Below are positions 9,901 through 17,770 of a stretch of DNA of 64,000 bases, in pieces (within the stretch, counting starts at the first letter, position 1; every line of letters begins with the position of its first letter). The position numbers and the translations under genes are program-made. The stretch comes from JANPBY01 sp963805505. GTDB taxonomy: Bacteria; Actinomycetota; Actinomycetes; DATJPE01. The notes under the pieces are model-generated. The model did no database searches and was not told the DNA's origin. It was given only the letters and a program-made list of their open reading frames with translations. Where the stretch lies: assembly GCA_963805505.1 (NCBI GenBank), contig CAWDUP010000007.1, positions 434,001 to 498,000 of the forward strand, written 5' to 3'.

Positions 9901-10430
9901 TGGTCATCCTCGAGGACGATCGCCAGACCGAGCGCTGTCGATTCACCTTCCCGCGCCAACGCCGCGACCGTCACCTGTGCCTTTCGGACTTCTTCCGCTC
10001 ACGTGACTCGGGGCAGGTCGATGTCGTCGCCTTTCACGTCGTCACCATGGGCAACCGGGTGAGCGAGGCGACCGCCGAACTCTTCGCCAAGGACGCCTAT
10101 CGGGACTATCTCGAGCTGCACGGGCTGTCCGTCCAGCTCACCGAGGCTCTGGCCGAGTACTGGCATGCACGGGTGCGCTCCGAGCTTGGCTTCGCGAACG
10201 AGGACGCCGCCGGGATGGACGAGATCTTTCGGCAGGCGTACCGAGGCTCGCGCTATTCCTTCGGCTACCCAGCCTGCCCAGACCTGGCCGACCAGGTGCA
10301 GGTGGTGGAGCTGCTGGAACCCCAACGGATCGGGGTGGAGCTCTCCGAGGAGTTCCAGCTCCACCCTGAGCAGTCGACCTCGGCATTGGTCGTTCATCAC
10401 CCTGAGGCGAAATACTTCAACGCCCGATGA
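6945..10430 (+). CDS. metH: cobalamin-dependent methionine synthase
   Basis: Transfers a methyl group from 5-methyltetrahydrofolate to homocysteine through cobalamin. All four modules are visible in 1161 residues: homocysteine domain (about 1-320) with zinc cysteines near 228 (GLNCATG) and in GGCCGT at about 292-297; pterin domain (about 335-620, starting SIGERTNANGSR); cap and B12 domain with the cobalt-ligand motif DVHDIG at 736-741; and a C-terminal AdoMet activation domain (about 880-1161). The HAD phosphatase gene overlaps its 3' end by four bases. Its presence shows B12 use, which also fits the B12-dependent KamDE enzyme encoded 35 kb away. Confidence 0.97.
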   Translation: MDAVSRVRDLRLALSRRVVVADGAMGTMLQAADPSLDDFEGLEGCNEVLNVTRPDIVRAVHRAYFEVGVDCVETNTFGANWANLGEYDAVSRIRELAEAGARLAREVADDFSTNEHPRWVLGSIGPGTKLPSLGHAPFATLRDAYQAQTEAMVDGGVDALLVETAQDLLQAKAAIIGAKRGLQNRAADLPLIVNVTVETTGTMLLGSEIGAALTAIEPMGIDLIGLNCATGPTEMSEHLRHLSRHARVGLSCMPNAGLPVLGTNGAHYPLSAAELADAHDTFTREYGLALVGGCCGTTPDHLAAVVDRVQGRDIPPRRPTPEAAASSLYVSVPFRQDTSYLSIGERTNANGSRAFKEAMLAERWDTCVEIAREQTRDGAHLLDVCIDYVGRDGVADMKQIVSRLATASTLPLVLDSTEPPVIEAALELLGGRAVINSVNFEDGDGPGSRYARIMPVVKEHGSAVVALTIDEEGQARTAEWKVRVAERLINDLTTHWGMRTADILIDCLTFPIATGQEETRRDALETINAISELKRRFPDVQTTLGLSNVSFGLNPAARQVLNSVFLAEAVKAGLDSAIVHASKILPMSRIPDEQRQVALDLVHDRRREGYDPLQRFLELFEGVDAVAAAKSRAEELAGLPLFERLERRIVDGERQGLEADLDEAMLTRPALEIVNDTLLAGMKVVGELFGSGQMQLPFVLQSAEVMKAAVAYLEPHMDRVDDSGKGTIVLATVKGDVHDIGKNLVDIILSNNGFTVVNLGIKQPISAIVEAADEHDADVIGMSGLLVKSTVVMKENLEELSQRGMATRWPILLGGAALTRSYVEQDLAEMYAGEVRYARDAFEGLRLMDALVAHRRGSGDAVLPPLRPRRVTSAARPTETSPEDMPSRSDVAADNPVPTAPFWGSRVVKGISLGDYAPWLDERALFLGQWGLKPGRGEGGASYEDLVEAEGRPRLRAWLDRIKTESLLEAAVVYGYFPCWSEGDDLVILEDDRQTERCRFTFPRQRRDRHLCLSDFFRSRDSGQVDVVAFHVVTMGNRVSEATAELFAKDAYRDYLELHGLSVQLTEALAEYWHARVRSELGFANEDAAGMDEIFRQAYRGSRYSFGYPACPDLADQVQVVELLEPQRIGVELSEEFQLHPEQSTSALVVHHPEAKYFNAR

Positions 10431-11116
10431 CCGTGCAGCGGTTGAGGGCCGTCTTGTTCGACATGGACGGACTTTTCGTCGACACCGAGCATGCTTGGTT
10501 TGAGGCAGAGCGGCAGGTGATGGCCGACCTCGGCGGCCGCTGGAGCGACGCTGATGCTGAGGCCATGGTTGGCGGCCCGCTGGAGAAGGCGGCCCGCTAC
10601 ATGGTCGACAAGGTCGGCCACGGGGATCCAGCAAGAGTGGGTCAACAGCTGGTGGACACGATGGCCGGCCTGTTGGAAGCAGGGGCAGACCACCGTCCCG
10701 GGGCCGACGACCTGCTCGAAGAGCTGGTCCGCGACGGTGTCGAGTGCGCTCTGGTCAGTTCCTCACCCCGAGTCCTGGTCGATGCCGTCCTGGACTCCGT
10801 CGGCGGCGATCGATTTCGATTCACCATCGCCGGAGACGAGGTGACGCGGACCAAGCCCTTCCCCGATCCCTACCTGGAGGCGATGCGACGGTTGGACGTG
10901 GATCCGACCACCTGCGTCGTCCTCGAGGACAGTCCCACCGGCGTGATGGCGGGGGAGGCGGCCGGCTGCTTGGTCGTCGGCATACCTTTTGCGGCCGCGC
11001 TGGACGCCGCCCCCGGACGTACCATCGTCACGTCGCTGACCGAGCTCTCCACGCAGCGCCTCGACGCCCTCCTCGCCGCCGCCCACCCCCTCGCTTCACC
11101 CATCAGAGAGCCCTAA
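10427..11116 (+). CDS. HAD-family phosphatase (beta-phosphoglucomutase-like)
   Basis: A 229-residue HAD hydrolase. The nucleophile motif is FDMDG with Asp12 and Asp14; motif II is ALVSSSPRVL, and the C-terminal acid motif is VVLEDSPTGVMAGEAAG. A helical cap follows motif I, giving the class I architecture of small phosphosugar phosphatases. The substrate is unknown. The ATGA overlap with metH indicates translational coupling. The last 25 bases lie inside copy 1 of a 96-base repeated element, so the C-terminus (LASPIREP) was probably extended or replaced by that element. Confidence 0.85.
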   Translation: MTVQRLRAVLFDMDGLFVDTEHAWFEAERQVMADLGGRWSDADAEAMVGGPLEKAARYMVDKVGHGDPARVGQQLVDTMAGLLEAGADHRPGADDLLEELVRDGVECALVSSSPRVLVDAVLDSVGGDRFRFTIAGDEVTRTKPFPDPYLEAMRRLDVDPTTCVVLEDSPTGVMAGEAAGCLVVGIPFAAALDAAPGRTIVTSLTELSTQRLDALLAAAHPLASPIREP

Positions 11117-11187
11117 GGGCGCGCCGTTTTGCCAGGTATGTCCGCTTTGCGGCGTCCTTCAGGGACACTCCAGTGGGTGAAGCGGGA
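11092..11187. repeat. 96-base stem-closed element, copy 1
   Basis: Bounded by CGCTTCACCCA at 11092-11102 and TGGGTGAAGCG at 11174-11184, an 11-bp perfect inverted repeat. Internal conserved blocks shared with copy 2 (32254-32349) at identical offsets are GTATGTC (offset 45-51) and CAGGGACACTCC (69-80), ending GCGGGA. A four-bp hairpin GCCC-TAA-GGGC follows the left arm. It lies between the convergent HAD and ABC permease genes and overlaps the HAD 3' end. It could be a MITE/REP-like repeat or a structured RNA; no flanking duplication is evident. Confidence 0.7.
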
Positions 11188-11192
11188 TTGGG

Positions 11193-13733
11193 TTATTCGG
11201 TGGCGATGGCTTGGAGGACGTCCATCTTGGCCGCCCGTCGAGCCGGCCAGGCTGCGGCGAGGATGCCGACGACCGCTGCCAGCACCATGAAGACGACCAG
11301 ACTGGTCCAGGGGGTCGACACGGATGTCAGGCCCACATCGTTGAGAGCGCGGACGAGCATCTGTCCGAAGAAGATGCCGATGAGCATCCCGATGATGGCG
11401 CCGAAGACGCTGGTGATCAGGGACTCGACCCGGATCATCCGCCTCATCTGGCGGCGCGAAGTCCCTACGGCGCGCAGCAAGCCGATCTCTCGGGTCCGTT
11501 CGACGACGCTCAGCGCGAGAGTGTTGACGATGCCGAGCACCGCGATGAGAAGGACGAGCGCGAGCAGGGCGTAGATGCCGATCAGCAGGCCGTTGATCTG
11601 GGTCCGGATGCTGTCCTTGAGCTCGGTGAGGTCCTGCACCGTGACGGTCGGGTTGTTGGCCACGGCAGCGTCCACCGCTGGCCGGATCGCATCCGCGTCG
11701 GCGCCAGGGGCGGTCCGCACGTAGAGGAAGGTGTCCAGGGCAGGCGTGCCCACCGCGGTGAGGGCGTCGTTGCTGACGACCAGGCCGCTGAAGAAGCCCT
11801 CGGGCTTGTAGATACCTGTGACGACAAAGTCCTTGGTGTCTCCGTTGGCAAAGGTCAAAGCCACCGAGTCCCCAACCACCAGGCCCTGATCGGTCGCGAT
11901 GGTGGTGTCGATCAGCACCGAGTCGGGAGCCGTGAGATCGGGCTCACCTGACTCCATCGGCAACGTAGTGACCTCGTTGATCGTCGCCGCATCGACGCCC
12001 GTGACGTTGCCGTTGTTCCCAAAGCTGGCCACCGGGGCAAAACGGATCCGAGCCACGGTTTCGACACCCGGGACCGCCTCAACGGCTTCCCCGACCTGGG
12101 CCGGCATGGGCAGGAAGCTGGAGTTGGAGATCACAAAATCTGCCTTGACCGACTCGTCGATCGCGGAGTCGATCGAGTCGCCGAAGGACACCGCCAGCGT
12201 GCTGAAGGCCCCGACGAGGGCGAGACCGATCATCAGCGCCGCGGCAGTCAACGCGGTCCGGCGTCGGTTGCGCTGCACGTTGCCAACAGCGATGCGGCCG
12301 ATCGTCGAGCGGAACGGCCAACCGAGCAGGCGCACGGCGGGACCGGTGATCGCCGGCGCGAGGACGATGGCAGCGCCGATCGCGAGGACGAAGGAAAGGC
12401 CGACCAGTGAGATCCCGGCGGAAACCTTGTCGGCCAACAAGCCGGCCACGAGCACAAGTGCAGTGAGCGCGAACGCCACGACACCGACGATCGTTCGGAT
12501 CCGCAGCGAGCGATGCGATGGGACGAGGTCGTCTCGCAGCGCGGCCACGGGTGGAGCCTTCGCAGCGCGGATCGCCGGGATCACGGAGGCTGCCAAGGTG
12601 GCACCCAGACCGACCGCCACAGCCACGATGATCGTTCGCGGTGCCACGACGAGTGATCCCGAGAAATCGAGGCCAGCCAGGCCGAAAAGGGCCCGGAGGC
12701 CGGCGGCCAGCGCCATCCCCGCGAGGATCCCCAGCGCGGCGCCGATCACGCCGACGACCGAGGCCTCGAGAAGGACACTCCGGCGCACCTGTCCCTTGGA
12801 CGCCCCGAGTGCCCGGAACAGGGCGAGCTCGCGGGTCCGCTGGGCCACCAGCATCGCGAAGGTGTTGAAGATCAGGAACAACCCGACGACTACTGAGACG
12901 AAGGCGAAGGCGAGCAGCACATAGTTGATGAACGACAGCTGACTCTTCAGGTCTTGCGCCGTCTCGTCGGCGTTCTCCTGCCCCGTCTGCACCTTGAAAT
13001 TCGGACCGATCGCGGCTTTGACATTGGCCGCGGCCTGATCCTGGGTGAATCCGTCGGCAGCGGCCGCGGAGATGGAGGTGTAGTTGGGTGATCCGTCGAG
13101 CATCCACTGCTGAGCCACCGGCGTCTCGAACGCGGCAAGGGTGGCTCCGTTCAGGCTCCCGGACACGCCGAACTTGAAGATCCCGGAGACTGTCACGTCC
13201 TTGACCCCCTGCGGAGTCACCACCGTGGTCCGGTCTCCGACGTTGAGCTCGCCCTTGTCGGCGGAGGTCGAGTCGATGGCCATCTGCGACTCACCCACGG
13301 GAGGAGATCCCTCAACCATGGTGAGAGCAGACAACCGTTCGTCATCGATCCAGTTCAGTCCGAAGGTCGGGCCGCCCGCTGACGTGACCGGTTCGCCATC
13401 CGAGCCGACGATTGTCGCGCCGATGACGAAGACATCTCCGGCCGCTGCCGCGATCCCCTCAGTGGACTGCACCGTCTGGAGGATCGACGCCGGGACAGTC
13501 GGAGCCTGTACGGCGGAACCGTCGGAACCGTCGGAGGTGGGGCCGTCGGAGTCAGGAGGGGACACCACGACGTCGCTCGCCGTCTGCGCGAACAGGTCTT
13601 CGAACGACTTCTGCAGGGTGTCAGTGAACACAAGAGTTCCCGCGACGAAGCCGGCCGACAGCACCACCGCGAGCAGCGAGAGGACGAGCCGGCCCTTGTG
13701 GGCGAGCAGATTGCGCAGTGAAGCCTTGCCCAT
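11193..13733 (-). CDS. ABC transporter permease, MacB/FtsX type, two-domain
   Basis: An 846-residue permease. A first membrane helix (about 15-38) is followed by a large extracytoplasmic region with acidic, Ser/Gly-rich sequence, three helices with a FtsX domain around residues 270-400, then a second similar half ending in a FtsX domain (about 720-840) with TREIGLLRAVGTSRRQMRRM. This duplicated layout is typical of actinobacterial lipoprotein/efflux exporters of the MacB-like group. It lies six bases downstream of its ATPase partner. The exported substrate cannot be told from sequence. Confidence 0.9.
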   Translation of the reverse strand: MGKASLRNLLAHKGRLVLSLLAVVLSAGFVAGTLVFTDTLQKSFEDLFAQTASDVVVSPPDSDGPTSDGSDGSAVQAPTVPASILQTVQSTEGIAAAAGDVFVIGATIVGSDGEPVTSAGGPTFGLNWIDDERLSALTMVEGSPPVGESQMAIDSTSADKGELNVGDRTTVVTPQGVKDVTVSGIFKFGVSGSLNGATLAAFETPVAQQWMLDGSPNYTSISAAAADGFTQDQAAANVKAAIGPNFKVQTGQENADETAQDLKSQLSFINYVLLAFAFVSVVVGLFLIFNTFAMLVAQRTRELALFRALGASKGQVRRSVLLEASVVGVIGAALGILAGMALAAGLRALFGLAGLDFSGSLVVAPRTIIVAVAVGLGATLAASVIPAIRAAKAPPVAALRDDLVPSHRSLRIRTIVGVVAFALTALVLVAGLLADKVSAGISLVGLSFVLAIGAAIVLAPAITGPAVRLLGWPFRSTIGRIAVGNVQRNRRRTALTAAALMIGLALVGAFSTLAVSFGDSIDSAIDESVKADFVISNSSFLPMPAQVGEAVEAVPGVETVARIRFAPVASFGNNGNVTGVDAATINEVTTLPMESGEPDLTAPDSVLIDTTIATDQGLVVGDSVALTFANGDTKDFVVTGIYKPEGFFSGLVVSNDALTAVGTPALDTFLYVRTAPGADADAIRPAVDAAVANNPTVTVQDLTELKDSIRTQINGLLIGIYALLALVLLIAVLGIVNTLALSVVERTREIGLLRAVGTSRRQMRRMIRVESLITSVFGAIIGMLIGIFFGQMLVRALNDVGLTSVSTPWTSLVVFMVLAAVVGILAAAWPARRAAKMDVLQAIATE

Positions 13734-13739
13734 GAGTGG

Positions 13740-14507
13740 TCAGGACCTCCGGCCGGCGCCGTCGAACGCCTTCATGCGTTCGAGCACCCGGTCAGACGTC
13801 GGCGCCGTCATCTCATCGACGATCTTGCCGTCGGCCAGAAACAGGACTCGGTCGGCATAGCCGGCCGACCCCGGGTCGTGGGTCACCATGACGACGGTCT
13901 GGTCGAAGTCGTCGACGCTGCGCCGGAGAAATCCCAGGACCTCCGCTCCGGCCCGCGAGTCGAGGTTTCCGGTGGGTTCATCGGCGAACACGATCTCCGG
14001 TCGGTTGGCCAACGCGCGGGCGCAGGCGACCCGTTGCTGCTGACCGCCGGACAGCTGGCTCGGGCGGTTGCGGAGGCGGTCGCGAAGGCCGATCGTGTCG
14101 ATGACCGTGTCGAGCCACTCCTGGTCGGGCTTTCGCCCGGCGATGTCCATCGGGAGGGTGATGTTCTCCAGCGCCGAGAGGGTCGGGACGAGGTTGAAGG
14201 CCTGAAACACGAAGCCGATCCGGTCGCGTCGCATCTGGGTGAGCTTCTTGTCGTTCAGGGCACTCAGGTCCGTGTCACCGATGCTCACAGTTCCGGAGGT
14301 CGCGGTGTCGAGTCCCGCGACGCAGTGCATCAAGGTCGACTTGCCCGACCCGGAGGGACCCATGATCGCGGTGAACTGCCCGCGCGCGAACTCCACGGAA
14401 ACGCCGTCGAGCGCTCGGACTTCGGTGTCGTCGGCGCCGTACACCTTGGTGAGCTCGAACGCCGTGGCGGCTGGGCCTGATGCAGTGGCGGAAGGGGCGG
14501 TGGTCAC
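13740..14507 (-). CDS. ABC transporter ATP-binding protein, MacB/LolD type
   Basis: ATPase partner of the FtsX-type permease. Walker A GPSGSGKST is at residues 50-58, the signature is LSGGQQQR, and Walker B is IVFADEPTGNLD, all typical of the MacB/LolD clade. The GTG at 14507 is selected because GAGGAG lies about six bases upstream; an upstream start at 14549 would add 14 residues with no family match. The 255-residue product fits the family. The permease follows after six bases, so both form one operon. Confidence 0.92.
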   Translation of the reverse strand: MTTAPSATASGPAATAFELTKVYGADDTEVRALDGVSVEFARGQFTAIMGPSGSGKSTLMHCVAGLDTATSGTVSIGDTDLSALNDKKLTQMRRDRIGFVFQAFNLVPTLSALENITLPMDIAGRKPDQEWLDTVIDTIGLRDRLRNRPSQLSGGQQQRVACARALANRPEIVFADEPTGNLDSRAGAEVLGFLRRSVDDFDQTVVMVTHDPGSAGYADRVLFLADGKIVDEMTAPTSDRVLERMKAFDGAGRRS

Positions 14508-14628
14508 GGGGTCTCCTCGTTGCGCTGGGTCGTCGGTCAGCCTAGGCACTCAACGCCAGAGCCGTCGCCCGGGTTTCCCCGGACCCGTCCCCGAGAGTGC
14601 CCTGGCCCTGGGACGCGTCCTGACGGAT

Positions 14629-15534
14629 CTAGCCCACCTCATCGCCAAAACCTCTGGGGGAGGGTGCTTCGGGGTCCTCGCCAGCCGGCTCAGGAGGGGG
14701 ATCAGCAGGCAACGGTGGCGGGGTCCCGCCCCAGGCAGGGCACAGGGCTTCACGATAGGAGCACCAGTCACACAACCTGGACGTGCGCGGCCGCCAGTCG
14801 CCCTGCTCGGTGGCCCGCTGGATCGCTGCCCACAGCGCCTCCAGCTTGCGTTCGGTCGCCACCAGGTCGGCCTCATCGGGTTCGTAGCGGAGAACTTCAC
14901 CGCTGCCGAGGTAGAGCAGCTGGAGCACCTTGGGCACCCGGCCGTGGAGCTTCCACAAGACCAAGGCGTAGAAGCGCATCTGGAACATCGCCGACGCCTC
15001 GAACCCCGCTCCCGGGGCGCGGCCGCTCTTGTAGTCGACGACTCGCATGTCTCCGGACTCGGTCTGGTCCAGCCGATCGACATATCCGCGCAGGGTGAGG
15101 CCGGAGTCGAGGGTCGTCGTGACGTGCAGCTCACGCTCGGCCGGCTCGAGCCGCGTCGGGTCCTCGAGGGTGAAGTAGCGCTCGAGAAGTCCGGTGGAGG
15201 GGGCCAGGAAGCCTGGCAGCTCGTCCCCTGTCGCAGCCTGAGAGTCGACCAGTGCGGCGAGCTCCGGCTCGAGCTCGAGCAGGCGGGTCCACTCCGGGCC
15301 GATCAGCTCCGCCGCGGCGGCGAGGGTGCGCTCGGGAGCCGGCAGGTCGAACAAGCGCTCCAGCACGGCATGGATCACGGTGCCGCGGGTCGCCGCTTCG
15401 GACGGCGGCTCGGGAAGTCGGTCGATCACGCGGAACCGATATTTCAAGGGGCAGCTCTGGAAGTCACTCGCCCGAGAAGGGGACAGCGACGTCCGAGGAG
15501 TAACAGTCGGGACAGGCACCTCGGTCAGGCTCAT
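14629..15534 (-). CDS. RecB-family PD-(D/E)XK exonuclease, probable Fe-S protein
   Basis: A 301-residue RecB-like nuclease. The N-terminal SPSRASDFQSCPLKYRF carries one cysteine, followed by a His in GTVIHAVLERLF; the central MRVVDYKSGRAP contains the D and xK of the PD-(D/E)XK site; the C-terminal CDWCSYREALCPAW carries three cysteines. One N-terminal plus three C-terminal cysteines is the arrangement of the AddB/Cas4 iron-sulfur staple. ATG 15534 is chosen because TAGCGT lies seven bases upstream. Likely a DNA repair nuclease; the partner is unknown. It is divergent from the site-2 protease gene. Confidence 0.87.
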   Translation of the reverse strand: MSLTEVPVPTVTPRTSLSPSRASDFQSCPLKYRFRVIDRLPEPPSEAATRGTVIHAVLERLFDLPAPERTLAAAAELIGPEWTRLLELEPELAALVDSQAATGDELPGFLAPSTGLLERYFTLEDPTRLEPAERELHVTTTLDSGLTLRGYVDRLDQTESGDMRVVDYKSGRAPGAGFEASAMFQMRFYALVLWKLHGRVPKVLQLLYLGSGEVLRYEPDEADLVATERKLEALWAAIQRATEQGDWRPRTSRLCDWCSYREALCPAWGGTPPPLPADPPPEPAGEDPEAPSPRGFGDEVG

Positions 15535-15541
15535 GAACGCG

Positions 15542-15547
15542 ACGCTA
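15542..15547 (-). promoter_or_regulatory. -10 box of RecB-like nuclease gene (TAGCGT)
   Basis: Minus-strand TAGCGT seven bases upstream of ATG 15534; sets the start and implies a leaderless mRNA. Confidence 0.45.
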
Positions 15548-15610
15548 GCGGGCTCGACCGACAGCGCCGACCCCACGCGCGCTCGGAACGGGATGTAGTC
15601 GACGACCACC

Positions 15611-15616
15611 TAGCAT
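15611..15616 (+). promoter_or_regulatory. -10 box of site-2 protease gene (TAGCAT)
   Basis: TAGCAT six bases before ATG 15623, implying a leaderless mRNA. Confidence 0.5.
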
Positions 15617-15622
15617 CAGGGG

Positions 15623-16765
15623 ATGAGCCAGGACGACGCCGAGCGCGAAGAGCCGCGGCGGGGCAGCGAAGTCCTCCTCGGCCGGGTCCGTGGGGTGCCG
15701 GTGTTCGTCGCACCGACCTGGTTCCTGGTCGCCGCGCTGGTCACCGTGATCTTCCAGCCGGTCGTTGAGCGCTGGGTGGCCAATCTCGGTGCCTGGTCCT
15801 GGGTGGTCGCGGGCGTTTTCGCCGTCCTGCTGTACGCGAGCGTCCTGGTGCACGAGCTCGGTCATGCCATGGCGGCCCGTGGGTACGGCTTGCCGGTTCA
15901 CCGCATCACGTTGCACATGCTCGGTGGCGTCACCGAGATCAGTCGGTCCGACGTCACGCCAGGGCGGCAGTTCGTGATCGCCGGTGTCGGGCCCCTGCTT
16001 TCCCTGGCGCTCGGCGCCCTTGGGCTGGCCCTGGCGCAGATCTTGCCCGTGGGAACGGTCCTGCACCTGTTGGCGATCCAGCTCGGTATCGCCAACCTCC
16101 TGGTCGGAGTCTTCAACCTGCTGCCCGGGCTCCCGCTCGACGGCGGCCAGCTCATGCGGGCCGCGTTGTGGAAGGCGACGGGGAGCCCGAGGACAGGCAC
16201 GGTGGCAGCTGCCTGGGTAGGCCGTGTCCTCGCGGTTTCCCTTGTGCTCGGGCCCCTGGTGTGGACCAGCTCGCGTGGCGAACAGCCCGACTTGGTCTTC
16301 GTCATCTGGACGGCTCTGATCGGGGCCTTTGTCTGGAGCGGTGCGACCGGTGCTTTGCGGGCCGAGCAGGTTCAGGGCAAGTTGCGTGGCCTGTCGGTTC
16401 GAGCACTCACCAGACCGGCCCTGCCCGTGCTGGCGGACACCCCGCTGGCCGAAGCGCTTCGGCGGCTCGGCGAATCAGGGGCTGCCGCCCTCGTGGTCGT
16501 CGACCGCGACGACCGCCCGGTCGCGCTGGTGAACGGTACGGCGGTCGCCGCCACACCGGTCGAACGACGCCCCTGGGTGAACGTCGGTGTCGTGTCGCGA
16601 CGCCTGGAACCCGGATTGTTCCTCGAGATGAACCTGGACGGTCCGGGTTTGCTCGCCGCCATGCGCGACGTCCCGGCCGAGGAATATCTCGTGGTAGACG
16701 ACCAACGCCGAGTCTTCGGTGTGCTGTCGACCAGCGACGTCAACGCCGCATTCGCTAAGAGTTGA
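15623..16765 (+). CDS. M50 site-2 protease family protein with CBS region
   Basis: Integral membrane zinc metalloprotease of the SpoIVFB-like M50 group, 380 residues. The zinc motif HELGH is at residues 77-81 inside a hydrophobic helix, and the second metal motif LPLDGGQLMRAALW follows in a later helix. The C-terminal 130 residues look like a CBS-domain pair (PVLADTPLAEALRRL and later DDQRRVFGVLSTSDV), a common sensory module in this subgroup. These proteases cut within membrane segments, often to release regulators; the substrate is unknown. It is followed after 24 bases by trmI. Confidence 0.92.
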   Translation: MSQDDAEREEPRRGSEVLLGRVRGVPVFVAPTWFLVAALVTVIFQPVVERWVANLGAWSWVVAGVFAVLLYASVLVHELGHAMAARGYGLPVHRITLHMLGGVTEISRSDVTPGRQFVIAGVGPLLSLALGALGLALAQILPVGTVLHLLAIQLGIANLLVGVFNLLPGLPLDGGQLMRAALWKATGSPRTGTVAAAWVGRVLAVSLVLGPLVWTSSRGEQPDLVFVIWTALIGAFVWSGATGALRAEQVQGKLRGLSVRALTRPALPVLADTPLAEALRRLGESGAAALVVVDRDDRPVALVNGTAVAATPVERRPWVNVGVVSRRLEPGLFLEMNLDGPGLLAAMRDVPAEEYLVVDDQRRVFGVLSTSDVNAAFAKS

Positions 16766-16775
16766 GGGTGCCGTC

Positions 16776-16781
16776 TAGCCT
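16776..16781 (+). promoter_or_regulatory. -10 box of trmI (TAGCCT)
   Basis: TAGCCT eight bases before ATG 16790. Confidence 0.42.
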
Positions 16782-16789
16782 CACCCGTC

Positions 16790-17692
16790 ATGACGACTGG
16801 CGCCGAACGCCGACGTGGCCCCCTCCGCGAGGGTGATCAGGTCCAGCTGACCGACCCCAAGGGGCGTCACCACACGGTTGTGCTCGAGGTCGGCAAGCAG
16901 TTCCACACCCACCGGGGGGCCCTTGAGCACGACGCATTGATCGGCCGTCCCGAAGGCGTCGTCGTCACCAGCACGGGGGGCACGGACTACCTCGCCCTGC
17001 GACCCCTGCTCGCCGACTACGTGCTGTCCATGCCCCGTGGAGCGGCGGTCGTCTACCCGAAGGACGCGGGTCAGATCGTCGCCATGGCCGACATCTTCCC
17101 GGGCGCCCGGGTGCTCGAGGCGGGTGTCGGTTCAGGTGCGCTCAGTTGCTCCCTCCTCCGTGCGGTCGGCGACCAGGGCCACGTCCGATCCTTCGAGCGG
17201 CGGCCCGACTTCGCCGCCATCGCGAGGACCAACGTCGAACGATTCTTCGGGGGCGAACACCCAGCGTGGACCGTGACAGTGGGGGACCTCCAAGACAGCC
17301 TTGGCCCGGTCGACCGGGCTTCAGCCGACCGGGTGGTCCTCGACATGCTCGCGCCGTGGGAGTGCGCCGATGCTGTCTCGGACGCCCTCGTACCCGGCGG
17401 CGTCGTGTGCTGCTACGTGGCGACGACCACGCAGCTGTCTCGCACGGTTGAGACCTTCCGCGGACACGGGACGTTCACCGAACCCGCGTCGTGGGAGTCC
17501 CTGGTGCGCACCTGGCACGTCGAGGGGCTCGCCGTGCGTCCGGACCACCGGATGATCGGGCACACCGGGTTCCTCGTGACCGCCCGGCGCCTCGCCGACG
17601 GAGTCTCTCCACCGGTACGCCGCCGCCGGCCCGCCAAGGCAGCCAGCCAGGAGGGTCACGATTGCGTGAAGGACCCCGACACACCGAACTGA
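16790..17692 (+). CDS. trmI: tRNA (adenine-N1)-methyltransferase
   Basis: Methylates adenine 58 in the T-loop of tRNA with S-adenosylmethionine. The N-terminal small beta domain (GPLREGDQVQLTDPKGR) is followed by the Rossmann fold with motif I VLEAGVGSGALS at about 108-119 and VLDMLAPWE as motif IV. The 300-residue length is normal. In actinobacteria this gene commonly lies immediately upstream of the proteasomal ATPase gene, as here (78-base gap). The C-terminal basic tail PVRRRRPAKAA may help bind tRNA. Confidence 0.94.
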   Translation: MTTGAERRRGPLREGDQVQLTDPKGRHHTVVLEVGKQFHTHRGALEHDALIGRPEGVVVTSTGGTDYLALRPLLADYVLSMPRGAAVVYPKDAGQIVAMADIFPGARVLEAGVGSGALSCSLLRAVGDQGHVRSFERRPDFAAIARTNVERFFGGEHPAWTVTVGDLQDSLGPVDRASADRVVLDMLAPWECADAVSDALVPGGVVCCYVATTTQLSRTVETFRGHGTFTEPASWESLVRTWHVEGLAVRPDHRMIGHTGFLVTARRLADGVSPPVRRRRPAKAASQEGHDCVKDPDTPN

Positions 17693-17731
17693 GCAACTTC
17701 GCGGCCGACTAGCGCTCAAGCCTTGCGCCTA

Positions 17732-17737
17732 TAGAGT
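17732..17737 (+). promoter_or_regulatory. probable -10 box of arc (TAGAGT)
   Basis: TAGAGT within TATAGAGT, 33 bases before the GTG at 17771; gives a short leader in the trmI-arc gap. Confidence 0.4.
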
Positions 17738-17770
17738 CGAAACCGTCGGCATCGCTAAAGGCGGGCCACG

